Origin: Gracilaria vermiculophylla
Lineage: Eukaryota > Rhodophyta > Florideophyceae > Gracilariales > Gracilariaceae
Reading direction: 5' to 3'
Length of the DNA: 52,564 bases
Assembly: GCA_019155205.2 (NCBI GenBank)
Contig: JAHNZQ020000001.1
Location: forward strand, 3,196 to 55,759
How positions within the stretch are numbered: the stretch's first letter is position 1; every line of letters starts with the position of its first letter. The position numbers and the translations under genes are program-made. The notes beneath the pieces were generated by a model. That model saw only the letters and a program-made list of their open reading frames with translations, made no database searches and had not been told where the DNA came from. Shown here in pieces: positions 19,123 to 28,834 of this stretch.

Positions 19123-19947
19123 ATGAGCATTCGTTTTTACAAATCATATACACCAGGAACTAGAAATAGAGCTTTATCCACTTTTGATGAAATTACAAAA
19201 ATTAAACCTGAAAAAAGTTTAACACAAAAAAATCATCGAAAAAAAGGTCGTAACAATAGAGGCGTCATCACAATCCGTCACCGAGGTGGTGGTCATAAAA
19301 GAAAATATAGAATCATTGATTTTAAAAGAAATAAACATACGATCGAAGGTATCGTGGCTTCGATTGAATACGATCCAAATCGAAATGCTAGAATTGCTTT
19401 ACTCCATTATATCGATGGAGAAAAGCGTTATATATTATGTCCAAAAAATTTAAGTATTGGCGATAGTGTAACTTCTGGTCCCGGCTCAACGATAAATGTT
19501 GGTAATGTATTACCCTTAGAAGAAATTCCTTTAGGTACTTCGATTCATAATATTGAATTAATTGCTAATCGTGGTGGTCAAATTGTTCGAGCTGCAGGTA
19601 CTTCTGCTAAAATTTTAGCGAAAGAAGGAAATTATGTAACTTTAAGGCTTCCCTCGAAAGAAATTCGTTTAATTCGAAAAGACTGCCAAGCAACCATTGG
19701 AGAAGTTGGTAATAATGATTCATTTTTAATTCAAAGTGGAAAAGCTGGAAGAACTCGATGGTTAGGAAAACGTCCTACAGTGAGGGGCTCTGTAATGAAT
19801 CCTTGTGATCACCCACATGGAGGGGGTGAAGGTCGTGCCCCCATTGGACGGACTAGACCTTTTACTCCGTGGGGAAAACCAGCATTAGGAATCAAAACAA
19901 GAAAAAGAAAAAAATTAAGTAATTCTTACATTCTTCGACGAGGGTAG
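19123..19947 (+). CDS. rpl2: 50S ribosomal protein L2
   Basis: 274-aa core 50S protein needed for subunit joining and peptidyl transfer. [20 protein letters not shown] and [19 protein letters not shown], with the key histidine, are intact. The stop TAG at 19945-19947 is formed by the first bases of a dispersed repeat that continues to 19987, so the exact C-terminus (..LRRG) was set by the repeat. Confidence 0.96.
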   Translation: MSIRFYKSYTPGTRNRALSTFDEITKIKPEKSLTQKNHRKKGRNNRGVITIRHRGGGHKRKYRIIDFKRNKHTIEGIVASIEYDPNRNARIALLHYIDGEKRYILCPKNLSIGDSVTSGPGSTINVGNVLPLEEIPLGTSIHNIELIANRGGQIVRAAGTSAKILAKEGNYVTLRLPSKEIRLIRKDCQATIGEVGNNDSFLIQSGKAGRTRWLGKRPTVRGSVMNPCDHPHGGGEGRAPIGRTRPFTPWGKPALGIKTRKRKKLSNSYILRRG

Positions 19948-19987
19948 CGAAGTAAACCTGAAAGGTAGCTTTCCATCCTGTTTCACT
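19944..19987 (+). repeat. dispersed repeat abutting rpl2
   Basis: GTAGCGAAGTAAACCTGAAA, then GGTAGCTTTCCATCCTG and TTTCAC. The unit plus 3' tail matches 20941-20983 and, reversed, 29921-29966. It supplies the rpl2 stop codon. Confidence 0.75.
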
Positions 19988-20059
19988 GGCGTAGTAGCCC
20001 AATCGGTAATAGGGTAGTAAACAATATCTTAAATAACAATTTAAAAATTAAAAAAGTCA

Positions 20060-20338
20060 ATGCCAAGATCACTAAAAAAAAGTCCTTTTGTTGCTTATCA
20101 TTTATTAAAAAAGATTAATAGTTTAAAAAAATCTGGAAAAAAAGATACAATTCAAACTTGGTCTCGATCGTCAACCATCCTACCAAATATGGTTGGTTTT
20201 ACAATTGCCGTTTATAATGGAAAACAACATGTTCCAATCTTTGTCTCAGATCAATTTGTTGGACATAAGCTTGGAGAGTTTGTATCTACAAGAAATTTTA
20301 AAACACATATTAAAGCTGATAGAAAAATGAAACGTTAA
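20060..20338 (+). CDS. rps19: 30S ribosomal protein S19
   Basis: 92-aa S19 of the 30S head, near the A-site finger. [32 protein letters not shown] text and [14 protein letters not shown] are typical. It follows the repeat-containing spacer after rpl2. Confidence 0.96.
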   Translation: MPRSLKKSPFVAYHLLKKINSLKKSGKKDTIQTWSRSSTILPNMVGFTIAVYNGKQHVPIFVSDQFVGHKLGEFVSTRNFKTHIKADRKMKR

Positions 20339-20355
20339 GTTAATTCAATTTTAAA

Positions 20356-20862
20356 ATGGATCAAATACTTTATGAGTGGCGATGTAAATGTAAAGAAACG
20401 CTTTTAATTACAAAAAAACGTGAAAAAAAAAAGCGCCGTAGAGAAAAAATACATCAGTACCCAAATCCTTCTCCAGATGAAGGTTTACCTGAAGTTTTAT
20501 CCAAAACTTTTTGTATCCAATATAAAAAAACTTTATCTTTAAATGCAAAATGTATTTTAAATAGTTTTCAAAATAAGTATATTTATTATGCAATTGATGA
20601 TATCTTATCTCTATCAAACTCTAATTTAGAAGAAAAAGATTATCTTCTAGAAGTTTTATATTCACCTATTCTTTCATTACACAATAATTTTTCAATTAAT
20701 TTTTTTGATATCTGGATACATGAAATTTATATTGATGAACTATCAAAATCTAATAGATTTTTAAAGTCTCCAAATGAAATTTTAACTCAAAGTAGTATTA
20801 TCACAATAAAACTTTTTTATAAGTTACCTATACCAGTGAAAAAACGAGCTACAATCTGGTAA
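20356..20862 (+). CDS. ycf88: conserved diatom plastid ORF, probably Ycf88
   Basis: 168 aa, starting 17 nt after rps19 and lying between rps19 and rpl22. This is the place where diatom plastid genomes carry the lineage-specific ORF ycf88. The N-terminal 40 residues are strongly basic (KKREKKKRRREK) and the rest is rich in F, Y and I without a clear membrane span. Function unknown. I assign the name mainly from position and general character. Its last codons (..TIW, TAA) run into a tandem repeat that provides the stop. Confidence 0.65.
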   Translation: MDQILYEWRCKCKETLLITKKREKKKRRREKIHQYPNPSPDEGLPEVLSKTFCIQYKKTLSLNAKCILNSFQNKYIYYAIDDILSLSNSNLEEKDYLLEVLYSPILSLHNNFSINFFDIWIHEIYIDELSKSNRFLKSPNEILTQSSIITIKLFYKLPIPVKKRATIW

Positions 20863-20984
20863 CGAAGTAACCTGAAGGGTAGCGAAGTAAACCTGAAGGG
20901 TAGCGAAGTAAACCTGAAGGGTAGCGAAGTAAACCTGAAGGGTAGCGAAGTAAACCTGAAAAGTAGCTTTCCAGCCTGTTTCAC
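20858..20984 (+). repeat. 21-bp tandem repeat array after ycf88
   Basis: One degenerate unit (20858-20877) is followed by units of GGTAGCGAAGTAAACCTGAA plus G starting at 20878, 20899, 20920 and 20941. The last runs into the tail GTAGCTTTCCAGCCTGTTTC. Unit spacing is exactly 21 bp and divisible by three, so an antisense ORF also shows a peptide repeat. It supplies the ycf88 stop and fills the gap to rpl22. Confidence 0.9.
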
Positions 20985-21059
20985 TTTTAGGTTAAGGCCC
21001 AGCAACAGTCATTAGACTCAAAACTTATTTTTTAATCAAACACTAGGAAATAATTACGT

Positions 21060-21407
21060 ATGTCAAATTCGCAATCCACGAAAGCGAGAGCAAAATATAT
21101 TCGAATGTCTCCCCATAAAATAAGACGCGTCTTGGATCAAATTAGAGGACGTTCATACCAAGAAGCTTTAATGATTTTAGAATTTTTACCCTACAACGCA
21201 AGTGGACCAATTTGGCAAGTTCTTTATTCAGCAGCAGCAAATGGGAAACAGAATTATGATTTAGATAAAAAAACACTTTTCATTGATAAAATTTTTGCTG
21301 ACGAGGGACCTAAATTAAAAAGAATTCGTCCACGGGCTCAAGGAAGAGCTTATAAAATCTTAAAGCCAACTTCACATATTACTGTAGTCTTAAAAACCAT
21401 TTCTTAA
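21060..21407 (+). CDS. rpl22: 50S ribosomal protein L22
   Basis: 115-aa L22, whose hairpin lines the exit tunnel. [20 protein letters not shown] near the start and [20 protein letters not shown] with the THITVVL-type end fit the family. Confidence 0.96.
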   Translation: MSNSQSTKARAKYIRMSPHKIRRVLDQIRGRSYQEALMILEFLPYNASGPIWQVLYSAAANGKQNYDLDKKTLFIDKIFADEGPKLKRIRPRAQGRAYKILKPTSHITVVLKTIS

Positions 21408-21435
21408 CTAATTTTAACTTAAAAGGATTAAATCT

Positions 21436-22098
21436 ATGGGCCAAAAAACACATCCGCTAGGGTTTCGTTTAGGAATTACGCAAAAACATAAATCAAATTG
21501 GTATGCTAATTTTTATCAGTATGCTAACATTTTAGAAGAAGATGATAAAATTCGAACTTATATAAAAAATATCTCAAAGTTTGATGAAAAAGAGAATGAT
21601 CTTAGTATTGCTAACCTTCTAATTGATCGGAATGGATTAACTAACCAAATTCAATTGAATATTGAAACGGGAAAGCCAGGAATTTTAGTAGGTGAAAATG
21701 GAAATAATCTTAAAAATTTATTAACCAATATTAAGAAGTTATTGCCAAAAAACCGTCAATTTCGAATTAACGTTTTTGAAGTTGAAAAAGTTGATTTAAA
21801 TGCGCCACTTCTTGCTAGTCTTGTAGCAGAACAATTAGAAAAAAGAATTGCTTTTCGTAGGGCAATTAGAGAAGCTTTAAAAAGAGCTAAACGACAAAAT
21901 GTAAATGGAATAAAAATACAAGTTTCTGGTCGTTTAAATGGGGCCGAAATCGCAAGAAGTGAATGGATTCGAGAAGGTCGAGTACCACTTCAAACTCTAC
22001 GCGCTGATATAGATTATGCAACAAAGGAAGCCCATACTATATACGGAGTTCTAGGAATAAAAGTTTGGTTATTTAAAAATGAAATCTTAGCAAACTAG
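21436..22098 (+). CDS. rps3: 30S ribosomal protein S3
   Basis: 220-aa S3 at the mRNA entry. It opens [20 protein letters not shown], has a KH-type RNA-binding segment ([20 protein letters not shown]) and the C-terminal domain with [27 protein letters not shown] lies 9 nt before the ATG. Confidence 0.97.
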   Translation: MGQKTHPLGFRLGITQKHKSNWYANFYQYANILEEDDKIRTYIKNISKFDEKENDLSIANLLIDRNGLTNQIQLNIETGKPGILVGENGNNLKNLLTNIKKLLPKNRQFRINVFEVEKVDLNAPLLASLVAEQLEKRIAFRRAIREALKRAKRQNVNGIKIQVSGRLNGAEIARSEWIREGRVPLQTLRADIDYATKEAHTIYGVLGIKVWLFKNEILAN

Positions 22099-22195
22099 TG
22101 AGCCACTACCCAACTATCAGGCTACTAGAAGAGAGATTAGAAGAGAGATTACTTATCAATTATGCAAATTTATACTTTTATTAAATTAATTTCTT

Positions 22196-22609
22196 ATGCT
22201 AAGTCCAAAAAGAACAAAATATAGAAAATATCATCGTGGTCGTATGCGAGGAAAAAAAACTCGTGGAAATGAAATTTGTTTTGGAAATTTTGCTTTACAA
22301 GCATTAGAACCCACTTGGATTACTTCACGTCAAATTGAGGCCGCTCGAAGAACAATTACAAGATACACAAAGCGTGGTGCATCATTATGGATTAGAATTT
22401 TTCCTGATAAAACTGTCACTGCAAGAGCAGCAGAATCAAGAATGGGTTCCGGAAAAGGTGCTGTGGATTATTGGGTAGCTGTTGTTAAACCAGGAACAAT
22501 TCTATTTGAAATCGGTACAGTTCCTGAAGATGTTGCCAAAGCTGCATTAAACTTAGCTTCTTATAAATTACCGATAAAAACAAAATTTATTATTAAAGAT
22601 AATTATTAA
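22196..22609 (+). CDS. rpl16: 50S ribosomal protein L16
   Basis: 137-aa L16 near the A-site. [20 protein letters not shown], the [20 protein letters not shown] loop and the [15 protein letters not shown] end are typical. No intron is present. Confidence 0.97.
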   Translation: MLSPKRTKYRKYHRGRMRGKKTRGNEICFGNFALQALEPTWITSRQIEAARRTITRYTKRGASLWIRIFPDKTVTARAAESRMGSGKGAVDYWVAVVKPGTILFEIGTVPEDVAKAALNLASYKLPIKTKFIIKDNY

Positions 22610-22629
22610 AGATAATTTGAAATAAAACT

Positions 22630-22842
22630 ATGGGTTTACAGAAGTTTACTAACATTCAACCACTTTCTAACACTGAAATCTTTGAAGATATTCATCAGAC
22701 TGAAAATAAATTATTTAATCTTCGCTTTCAAAAAGCGACTCGTCAAAATTTTAAATCCCATGAAATAAAAAATGAAAAACGTCGTCTAGCTCAACTAAAA
22801 ACGATTTTAACATTAAGATCTCAAAGAATTGAAAATAAATAA
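22630..22842 (+). CDS. rpl29: 50S ribosomal protein L29
   Basis: 70-aa helical protein at the tunnel exit. The family pattern of two long helices is visible (TENKLFNLRFQKATRQ, then NEKRRLAQLKTIL). It is weakly conserved in sequence, and identification rests partly on its place between rpl16 and rps17. Confidence 0.9.
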   Translation: MGLQKFTNIQPLSNTEIFEDIHQTENKLFNLRFQKATRQNFKSHEIKNEKRRLAQLKTILTLRSQRIENK

Positions 22843-22874
22843 AAAATATATGGTAACCGGTAAAGGAGTTTTAA

Positions 22875-23129
22875 ATGCCTGTAAAGCAAAGAGTTGGTAT
22901 TGTAGTCAGCAATAAAATGCAAAAAACGATAGTAGTAAAAATTGAAAATAGATATTCCCATCCAATTTATTCAAAAACACTAGTGAGAACTAAAAAATAT
23001 TTAGCTCATGATGAACTTGAAAAATGTAAAATTGGTGATCAAGTATTAATTGAAGAATCTCGCCCATTAAGTAAAAAAAAACGTTGGAAATTACTGAAAA
23101 TTCTTTCACTATCATCTTTAGTCAATTAA
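22875..23129 (+). CDS. rps17: 30S ribosomal protein S17
   Basis: 84-aa S17. [34 protein letters not shown] and the [20 protein letters not shown] end match the OB-fold family. AAAGGAG precedes the ATG. Confidence 0.95.
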   Translation: MPVKQRVGIVVSNKMQKTIVVKIENRYSHPIYSKTLVRTKKYLAHDELEKCKIGDQVLIEESRPLSKKKRWKLLKILSLSSLVN

Positions 23130-23140
23130 ATTATATTTTT

Positions 23141-23506
23141 ATGATTTACCCTCAAACAATTTTAACGGTAGCCGATAATACGGGTGCAAAAAAAGTCATG
23201 TGTATTAGAGTCCTTGGTGGAAATAAAAAGTATGCAAAAATTGGTGATACAATAATTGCAGTGGTAAAAGAAGCAGTACCAAATATGCCGGTAAAGCGTT
23301 CAGATATCATTCGAGCAATTGTAGTTCGAACGAAAAAGAGTATTCGCCGGCAAGATGGAATGTATATTCGGTTTGATGATAATGCTGCAGTTATTGTCAA
23401 TATGGATAATAACCCCCGTGGTACAAGAGTTTTTGGACCTGTTGCAAGAGAAATTCGTGATAAAAATTATTCAAAAATTGTTTCATTAGCACCAGAGGTA
23501 TTATAG
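23141..23506 (+). CDS. rpl14: 50S ribosomal protein L14
   Basis: 121-aa L14 at the subunit interface. I start at the ATG at 23141 ([20 protein letters not shown]); an in-frame extension back to 23084 lies inside rps17 and is not expected. [20 protein letters not shown] near the end is diagnostic. The stop is directly followed by the rpl24 ATG. Confidence 0.97.
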   Translation: MIYPQTILTVADNTGAKKVMCIRVLGGNKKYAKIGDTIIAVVKEAVPNMPVKRSDIIRAIVVRTKKSIRRQDGMYIRFDDNAAVIVNMDNNPRGTRVFGPVAREIRDKNYSKIVSLAPEVL

Positions 23507-23746
23507 ATGTCAAAACAAAAAAATTTCCATGTCAAAGTTGGTGATAATGTAAGAATTATTTCAGGTTTTTATAAGAATGAAGTTGGTGAAATAATTCAAA
23601 TGGATAAAAAAACTGGGAAATTAATAGTAAAAGGGATTAATTTTAAATTTAAACATTTAAAACCCAAAAATGAAAATGAGATTGGAGAAATCAAGCAATT
23701 GGAGGCACCCATTCATCTTTCAAACGTAAAATTAAATTTAAAATAA
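23507..23746 (+). CDS. rpl24: 50S ribosomal protein L24
   Basis: 79-aa L24, an assembly initiator with a KOW motif (HVKVGDNVRIISGFYKNEVG). It begins on the base after the rpl14 stop, so the two are probably translationally coupled. Confidence 0.94.
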   Translation: MSKQKNFHVKVGDNVRIISGFYKNEVGEIIQMDKKTGKLIVKGINFKFKHLKPKNENEIGEIKQLEAPIHLSNVKLNLK

Positions 23747-23750
23747 GTAT

Positions 23751-24467
23751 ATGCTAAATCAAAATTCATTAGAAGAAATTGCTGATATTTATAACTTGCT
23801 GGAAGATATAAAAAAGGAATACAAAGAAGGCATTAAAGCAATTTTAATAAAAAATAGTCCAAAAATTTTTCAGAATACTCATACTGTTCCAAAACTTAAA
23901 AAAATTCAAATTAATAGAAGTTTAGGTATAACAGCACAAAATACAAATATTTTAAAAAAAAATATGGAAGAGTTTGAAAAAATTACTGGTCAAAAGCCTT
24001 TAATTACTAGAGCAAAGAAAGCAATTGCTGGATTTAAAATTAGAGAAAATATGGAGTTGGGTTTAAAAGTAACCTTACGTGGGGAAAAAATGTATGATTT
24101 TTTAACAAAATTATTATTTTTTACTTTTGCACAAATTCGAGATTTTCGTGGTTTATCATTACGAAGTTTTGATAAAGCCGGAAATTATACTTTAGGCTTG
24201 AAAGAGCAATTAATTTTTTCAGAAATTGATTATGATGATGTAGAGCAAACTCAAGGTTTTACTATTACTTTAGTCTTAGACCATGCTTCACCACGTTATA
24301 ATTCTAAATCTATTCATAAAATTTTTAACGGTATGATTTTATTTAAATTCTTAAAATTCCCACTGAGTGAATGTGGATACTACCAAAAATATGAATCTTT
24401 TTCAGAAGTGTCGAAAAATTGGGAAAAGAAAAGACATCTAAAACGAAAAAGATGGTCACAAGAATAG
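23751..24467 (+). CDS. rpl5: 50S ribosomal protein L5
   Basis: 238-aa L5, a 5S rRNA-binding protein contacting the P-site tRNA. Core motifs are PKLKKIQINRSLGI, TGQKPLITRAKKAIAGFKIR and the LRGEKMYDFL helix. It is about 55 residues longer than bacterial L5. The additions are a C-terminal basic tail (KKRHLKRKRW) and an N-terminal helix, as in other diatom plastids. Confidence 0.94.
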   Translation: MLNQNSLEEIADIYNLLEDIKKEYKEGIKAILIKNSPKIFQNTHTVPKLKKIQINRSLGITAQNTNILKKNMEEFEKITGQKPLITRAKKAIAGFKIRENMELGLKVTLRGEKMYDFLTKLLFFTFAQIRDFRGLSLRSFDKAGNYTLGLKEQLIFSEIDYDDVEQTQGFTITLVLDHASPRYNSKSIHKIFNGMILFKFLKFPLSECGYYQKYESFSEVSKNWEKKRHLKRKRWSQE

Positions 24468-24500
24468 ATAAATAAAATAAAATTTTATAAGGAGTAAAAT

Positions 24501-24899
24501 GTGGTAACTGATACTATTTCAGATATGTTAACTAGAATCCGTAATGCTCATATGGTAAAGCATCAAATTGTTCAAGTTCCTTCGACAAAAATGTCTCTTT
24601 CAATTGCAAAAATTTTAAAAGAAGAAGGGTTTATTGAAGATTTTGAAAATTACTTAGAAGGTCAACACAAATATTTATTAATCTCACTAAAATATATTGA
24701 AAAATCTAGAATACCAGTAATCTCTAAAATTGAAAGAATAAGCCGCCCAGGTCTTAGAGTGTATTCAAATTCAAAAAAATTACCAAAGGTCTTAGATAAT
24801 TTAGGAATTGCAATTATTTCTACTTCTCGAGGAGTAATGACAAACTTAACGGCTAGAGAACTTGGAATCGGCGGGGAAATTTTATGTTATATTTGGTAA
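24501..24899 (+). CDS. rps8: 30S ribosomal protein S8
   Basis: 132-aa primary 16S-binding protein. It starts with GTG, preceded by AAGGAG 7 nt upstream. [20 protein letters not shown] is the normal beginning, and the C-terminal [20 protein letters not shown] is diagnostic. Confidence 0.96.
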   Translation: MVTDTISDMLTRIRNAHMVKHQIVQVPSTKMSLSIAKILKEEGFIEDFENYLEGQHKYLLISLKYIEKSRIPVISKIERISRPGLRVYSNSKKLPKVLDNLGIAIISTSRGVMTNLTARELGIGGEILCYIW

Positions 24900-24917
24900 T
24901 AAAAAGGAGTTTTTAAG

Positions 24918-25454
24918 ATGTCACGTATAGGTAAATTACCGATTAATATACCGGAAAATGTAAAAATCACTCATGAAAATGGAAAAGTTACCGTAGTAGG
25001 GGAATTTGGAGAATTAACTACAAATATCCCAGATGTTATTGAATTGCAACAAACAAATGAAATACTCAAAATTGAATTAAAAACTGATACTAAAAAAATA
25101 CGCCCACTTCATGGCTTATACCGTACATTGATTCATAATATGGTGATAGGTGTTTCGAAACAGTTTGATTTAACTCTTATCTTAAAAGGAGTGGGATATC
25201 GAGCGATAGTTGAAGGAAACGAAATAGTTTTAAGCTTAGGTTATAGTCACCCAGTCAAAATTCAAATTCCAAATACTATTAAAGTTGAAGTGATTAAAAA
25301 TACAAGAGTGAATTTAAAATCATGTGACAAAGAACAATTAGGTTTATTTGCATCTAATATAAGAAGTTGGAGAGAACCTGAACCATACAAGGGAAAAGGT
25401 ATTCTATATAAAGATGAACAAATTATTCTAAAACCTGGTAAATCTGCAAAATAA
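24918..25454 (+). CDS. rpl6: 50S ribosomal protein L6
   Basis: 178-aa L6. MSRIGKLPINIPENVKI and the second-domain KGVGYRAIVEGNEIVLSLGY and EPEPYKGKGILYKDE motifs are intact. AAAAGGAG lies 8 nt before the ATG. Confidence 0.96.
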   Translation: MSRIGKLPINIPENVKITHENGKVTVVGEFGELTTNIPDVIELQQTNEILKIELKTDTKKIRPLHGLYRTLIHNMVIGVSKQFDLTLILKGVGYRAIVEGNEIVLSLGYSHPVKIQIPNTIKVEVIKNTRVNLKSCDKEQLGLFASNIRSWREPEPYKGKGILYKDEQIILKPGKSAK

Positions 25455-25538
25455 TTTGTTGGCTAGCTTTGGGACTGAAAATAAATTCGAATTGATTTAA
25501 GAACAATTAAAAACTGAAAACTATTAAAAAATAGAAAT

Positions 25539-25922
25539 ATGAAAATTTCTCAGAAAACTTTATTAAAATTAAAAAAGAAAAATAAAAAACTAAAACGTGA
25601 ATCCAAACGAGGTAAAATTAAAGGGACTTCTGAACGTCCAAGATTATCTGTTTATCGATCTCATGAAAATATTTATGCACAAATTATTGATGATACAAAT
25701 TCACAAACACTAATTTCTTGCTCCACATTAGATAGATCCATGAAGCTTGCGATTGCAAAAGGGCGAACCTGTGATGCATCACGATTACTTGGAGAAAAAT
25801 TGGCTGAGTTAAGTTTAAAAAAAAATATTACGAAAATTGTTTTTGATCGAGGCTCATACTTATACCATGGAAGAATTCAAGCATTAGCAGATGGTGCTAG
25901 GGCTGGGGGTCTTCAGTTTTAA
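25539..25922 (+). CDS. rpl18: 50S ribosomal protein L18
   Basis: 127-aa L18, a 5S rRNA-binding protein. The conserved core [20 protein letters not shown] and the end [19 protein letters not shown] are present, after a lysine-rich N-terminus. I start at the ATG at 25539; a shorter form cannot be excluded. Confidence 0.94.
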   Translation: MKISQKTLLKLKKKNKKLKRESKRGKIKGTSERPRLSVYRSHENIYAQIIDDTNSQTLISCSTLDRSMKLAIAKGRTCDASRLLGEKLAELSLKKNITKIVFDRGSYLYHGRIQALADGARAGGLQF

Positions 25923-25961
25923 ATTCAAATTTGACAATCAATTTACGAATTAAATATTTCT

Positions 25962-26522
25962 ATGAATAATGATTTAAAAAAAATAAATAAATTACAATCA
26001 AAATCTCGTATAAGTCGTCAAAAATCAAAATTACAAAAAGTAGAGTTAGTTGACAGATTAATCAAAATTAGTCGAGTTTCAAAAGTAACCAAAGGTGGAA
26101 AAAAATTAAGTTTTCAAGCTATTGTAGTAGTTGGAGATCAAAATGGACAAGTAGGGGTTGGAGTTGCAAAGGCAGATGATGTTGTGAATGCTTTTAAAAA
26201 AGCAAAAACAAATGGTACAAAACAACTCATAAAATTTCCAATTACTAAATCGTTTAGTATTCCGCATAATGTAATTGGCAATTTTGGAGCCTGCAGGGTG
26301 TTAATGCGTCCATCTTTTGAAGGTTCGGGCGTAATTGCAGGTGGGTCCATTCGAATTGTTTTAGAAGTTGCCGGTATTAAAAACGTTATTGCAAAGCAAC
26401 TTGGATCAGATAACTTGTTAAACAACGCACGAGCGTCTATTTGTGCCTTACAGAATTTAACTACTAAATCACAAGTAGCTAAAAAACGAGATTTAGATTT
26501 TAATGAATCAAATAAATATTAA
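25962..26522 (+). CDS. rps5: 30S ribosomal protein S5
   Basis: 186-aa S5, involved in decoding accuracy. The dsRNA-binding-like domain is visible (VSKVTKGGKKLSFQAIVVVG, GVGVAKADDV), followed by RPSFEGSGVIAGGSIRIVLE and the helix with NVIAKQLGSDNLLNNARAS. Confidence 0.96.
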   Translation: MNNDLKKINKLQSKSRISRQKSKLQKVELVDRLIKISRVSKVTKGGKKLSFQAIVVVGDQNGQVGVGVAKADDVVNAFKKAKTNGTKQLIKFPITKSFSIPHNVIGNFGACRVLMRPSFEGSGVIAGGSIRIVLEVAGIKNVIAKQLGSDNLLNNARASICALQNLTTKSQVAKKRDLDFNESNKY

Positions 26523-26536
26523 TTGGTATTAAGACT

Positions 26537-27769
26537 GTGAAAATAACTAAAGAAATTAAAAATATTGTTTTGAGACGTTTACTAATAACATTTGGAGTTC
26601 TTTCATTTGTTAAATTTGGAACATTTCTTCCAGTACCAGGCCTTAACCATATGGATGTCAAATTTTTTATTGACCATAATTCTCTGGCGAATAGTATAAT
26701 TAATAGTTCTGGGCAAAAAAAAAATTTTGTTATTAGTCTGTTTACTTTGAATATATTTCCATATATTAATGCTACAATTTTAGTTCAACTGAGCTTAGGG
26801 TTTTCCTCGAGACTTTCTAAATTGCAAAAAGAAGGAGATTTAGAGGGAAAAAGAGCCATTAATAGATTAACCCGTTTGTTAACCTTAATTTTCTCATTTG
26901 TTCAAAGTTTAGGTTTGTCTTTATATTTGAAGCGAATTTTATTTACCTGGAATTTTACTTTAGGGTTTGATATAGTTATATGGTTAACGACAGGGGCTAT
27001 GATTACTGTCTGGCTAAGTGAGATAATTACTGAGTATGGTTTAGGAAATGGAACATCTCTACTTGTTTATATTAACATTATTTCGAATGCGCCTATTTTT
27101 CTAAAATCCATAGTTCTAGAAATTCAGACCGACCCTCAAATTTTATTTCAAATTCTCTTCATACTATTTTTTTCACTTTATGGAATTGTATTTTTACAGG
27201 AATCAGTTAGAAAAATTCCTTTAATTTCATCCAAACAATTGAATCAAATGTCATTTCAAGATTCATCGAAAAACTATCTTCCATTAAAGTTAAACCAAGC
27301 TGGCGTTATGCCAATTATTATAAGTAGTGTATTATTATCAATCCCAAATTATTTTATGGGATTTTTTCCATTTTTTAATTCACCGATGCCTCTGGCATTA
27401 CAAAAATTTCCTTACCCAATAGGGTATTTTGTTTTAATTTTAATATCAAGCTCTTTTTATTCTACAATTATTTTAAACCCAAAAGATCTTGCTGATCAAT
27501 TACAAAAAAGAGCAGTCGCGATTCCACGTTTGAGACCTGGTATTCAAACACGATATTATTTGAAACAAGCCATTAAACGAATTACATTTGTTGGAGCTAC
27601 TATTCTTGCTACTATAGTGACTATCCCTAACTTTTTAGAATCTACGATTACTGGTTTTTCTGGATTAAGTACTACATCTTTATTAATCTTATCTGGTGTA
27701 ATTTTGGATGTACTCCGTGAGGTAGATACTATTTATTATTCAAATGTTTATAACAATACTTATCAATAA
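26537..27769 (+). CDS. secY: preprotein translocase subunit SecY
   Basis: 410-aa channel subunit of the thylakoid Sec translocase, with about ten membrane spans. FGTFLPVPGLNH (span 1 and plug), TEYGLGNGTSLLVYINI and DLADQLQKRAVAIPRLRPG (cytosolic loop for SecA and ribosome) are visible. It starts with GTG. The motor secA is encoded at 39879-42524. Confidence 0.96.
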   Translation: MKITKEIKNIVLRRLLITFGVLSFVKFGTFLPVPGLNHMDVKFFIDHNSLANSIINSSGQKKNFVISLFTLNIFPYINATILVQLSLGFSSRLSKLQKEGDLEGKRAINRLTRLLTLIFSFVQSLGLSLYLKRILFTWNFTLGFDIVIWLTTGAMITVWLSEIITEYGLGNGTSLLVYINIISNAPIFLKSIVLEIQTDPQILFQILFILFFSLYGIVFLQESVRKIPLISSKQLNQMSFQDSSKNYLPLKLNQAGVMPIIISSVLLSIPNYFMGFFPFFNSPMPLALQKFPYPIGYFVLILISSSFYSTIILNPKDLADQLQKRAVAIPRLRPGIQTRYYLKQAIKRITFVGATILATIVTIPNFLESTITGFSGLSTTSLLILSGVILDVLREVDTIYYSNVYNNTYQ

Positions 27770-27794
27770 AATAAAAATTTTTATTTAATTTACT

Positions 27795-27908
27795 ATGAAA
27801 GTTCGTCCGTCGGTAAAAAAAATGTGTGACAAATGCAGAGTAATCAAAAGACATGGAAAAATTATGGTAATTTGTTCAAATCCCAAGCATAAACAGCGTC
27901 AAGGATAA
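27795..27908 (+). CDS. rpl36: 50S ribosomal protein L36
   Basis: 37-aa zinc-ribbon protein. The start [20 protein letters not shown] is present. The zinc ligands are C11, C14, C27 and H32, within [12 protein letters not shown]. It lies between secY and rps13, as usual. Confidence 0.95.
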   Translation: MKVRPSVKKMCDKCRVIKRHGKIMVICSNPKHKQRQG

Positions 27909-27929
27909 TATTTTAAAGGAGTTAAAAAA

Positions 27930-28301
27930 ATGGTTCGATTAGTAGGTGTTGACTTGCCAAGAAATAAAACAATTGTTTATTCTCTTACTTATATTCATGG
28001 AATTGGTTTGACATTAGCAAAAAAAATTACTCAAATGTCAAATATTAATCCAAAAAAAAAAACAAATGATTTAACAACTGATGAAACAGTTGTCTTAAGA
28101 CAGACTTTGGAGCAAAATGATTTCAAACTTGAAGGAGATTTAAGAAGGTTCAACGGCTTAAATATTAAACGATTAAATGAAATTAATTGTCACCGAGGAA
28201 AAAGACATCGAAATAATTTACCTGTCAGAGGTCAAAGAACTCGAACAAATGCTCGTTCGAGAAGAGGGACAAAAAAAACTGTAACGGGCAAAAAAAAATA
28301 A
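27930..28301 (+). CDS. rps13: 30S ribosomal protein S13
   Basis: 123-aa S13 of the 30S head, contacting the P-site tRNA. VRLVGVDLPRNKTIVYSLTY and the end CHRGKRHRNNLPVRGQRTRT fit the family. AAAGGAG is upstream. Confidence 0.96.
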   Translation: MVRLVGVDLPRNKTIVYSLTYIHGIGLTLAKKITQMSNINPKKKTNDLTTDETVVLRQTLEQNDFKLEGDLRRFNGLNIKRLNEINCHRGKRHRNNLPVRGQRTRTNARSRRGTKKTVTGKKK

Positions 28302-28397
28302 TTTGAAAGTCTAAAGACTGGAAAAGATGTCAAATACAATTATTACCAGTAGGTTAACAAACCTTACTATTTTCTAAATTTTATTCCCAATTGCTTT

Positions 28398-28790
28398 ATG
28401 ATAAAAATAAATAAAAAATCGACTAATAAAAAAGATAAAAATAATTTTACAAAGGGAATTGTATATATACAATCTACTTTTAATAATACAATTGTAACCA
28501 TTACTAATTTGACAGGCGATACTCTTTCTTGGGCGTCTGCAGGAAGCTCGGGGTTTAAAGGGGCTCGGAAAAGTACTCCATTCGCTGCTCAAACTGCTGC
28601 AGAAAAAGCGGCAATTCAAGCTTTTAGTGGTGGTCTAAAAAATGTTGAAATTTTGGTCAAAGGACAAGGATCAGGAAGAGAAACAGCTATTCGGGCTATT
28701 GAAAATTCAGGGTTTAGGATTAGTTCAATCCAAGATATAACACCGATTCCACATAATGGTTGTCGTCCTCCTAAACGGCGACGTGTGTAG
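28398..28790 (+). CDS. rps11: 30S ribosomal protein S11
   Basis: 130-aa platform protein. [39 protein letters not shown] and the end [16 protein letters not shown] are diagnostic. Confidence 0.97.
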   Translation: MIKINKKSTNKKDKNNFTKGIVYIQSTFNNTIVTITNLTGDTLSWASAGSSGFKGARKSTPFAAQTAAEKAAIQAFSGGLKNVEILVKGQGSGRETAIRAIENSGFRISSIQDITPIPHNGCRPPKRRRV

Positions 28791-28834
28791 ATAGGGTAAA
28801 AAGTTAATAACCTTTATTTTTAATAATTTAATCT

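Noticed and set aside
20858..20984. CRISPR array
   Set aside because: The repeats are directly adjacent 21-bp units with no spacers, and no cas genes are present.
23084..23140. Longer start of rpl14
   Set aside because: The extension lies within rps17 and is not conserved. The ATG at 23141 fits the family.
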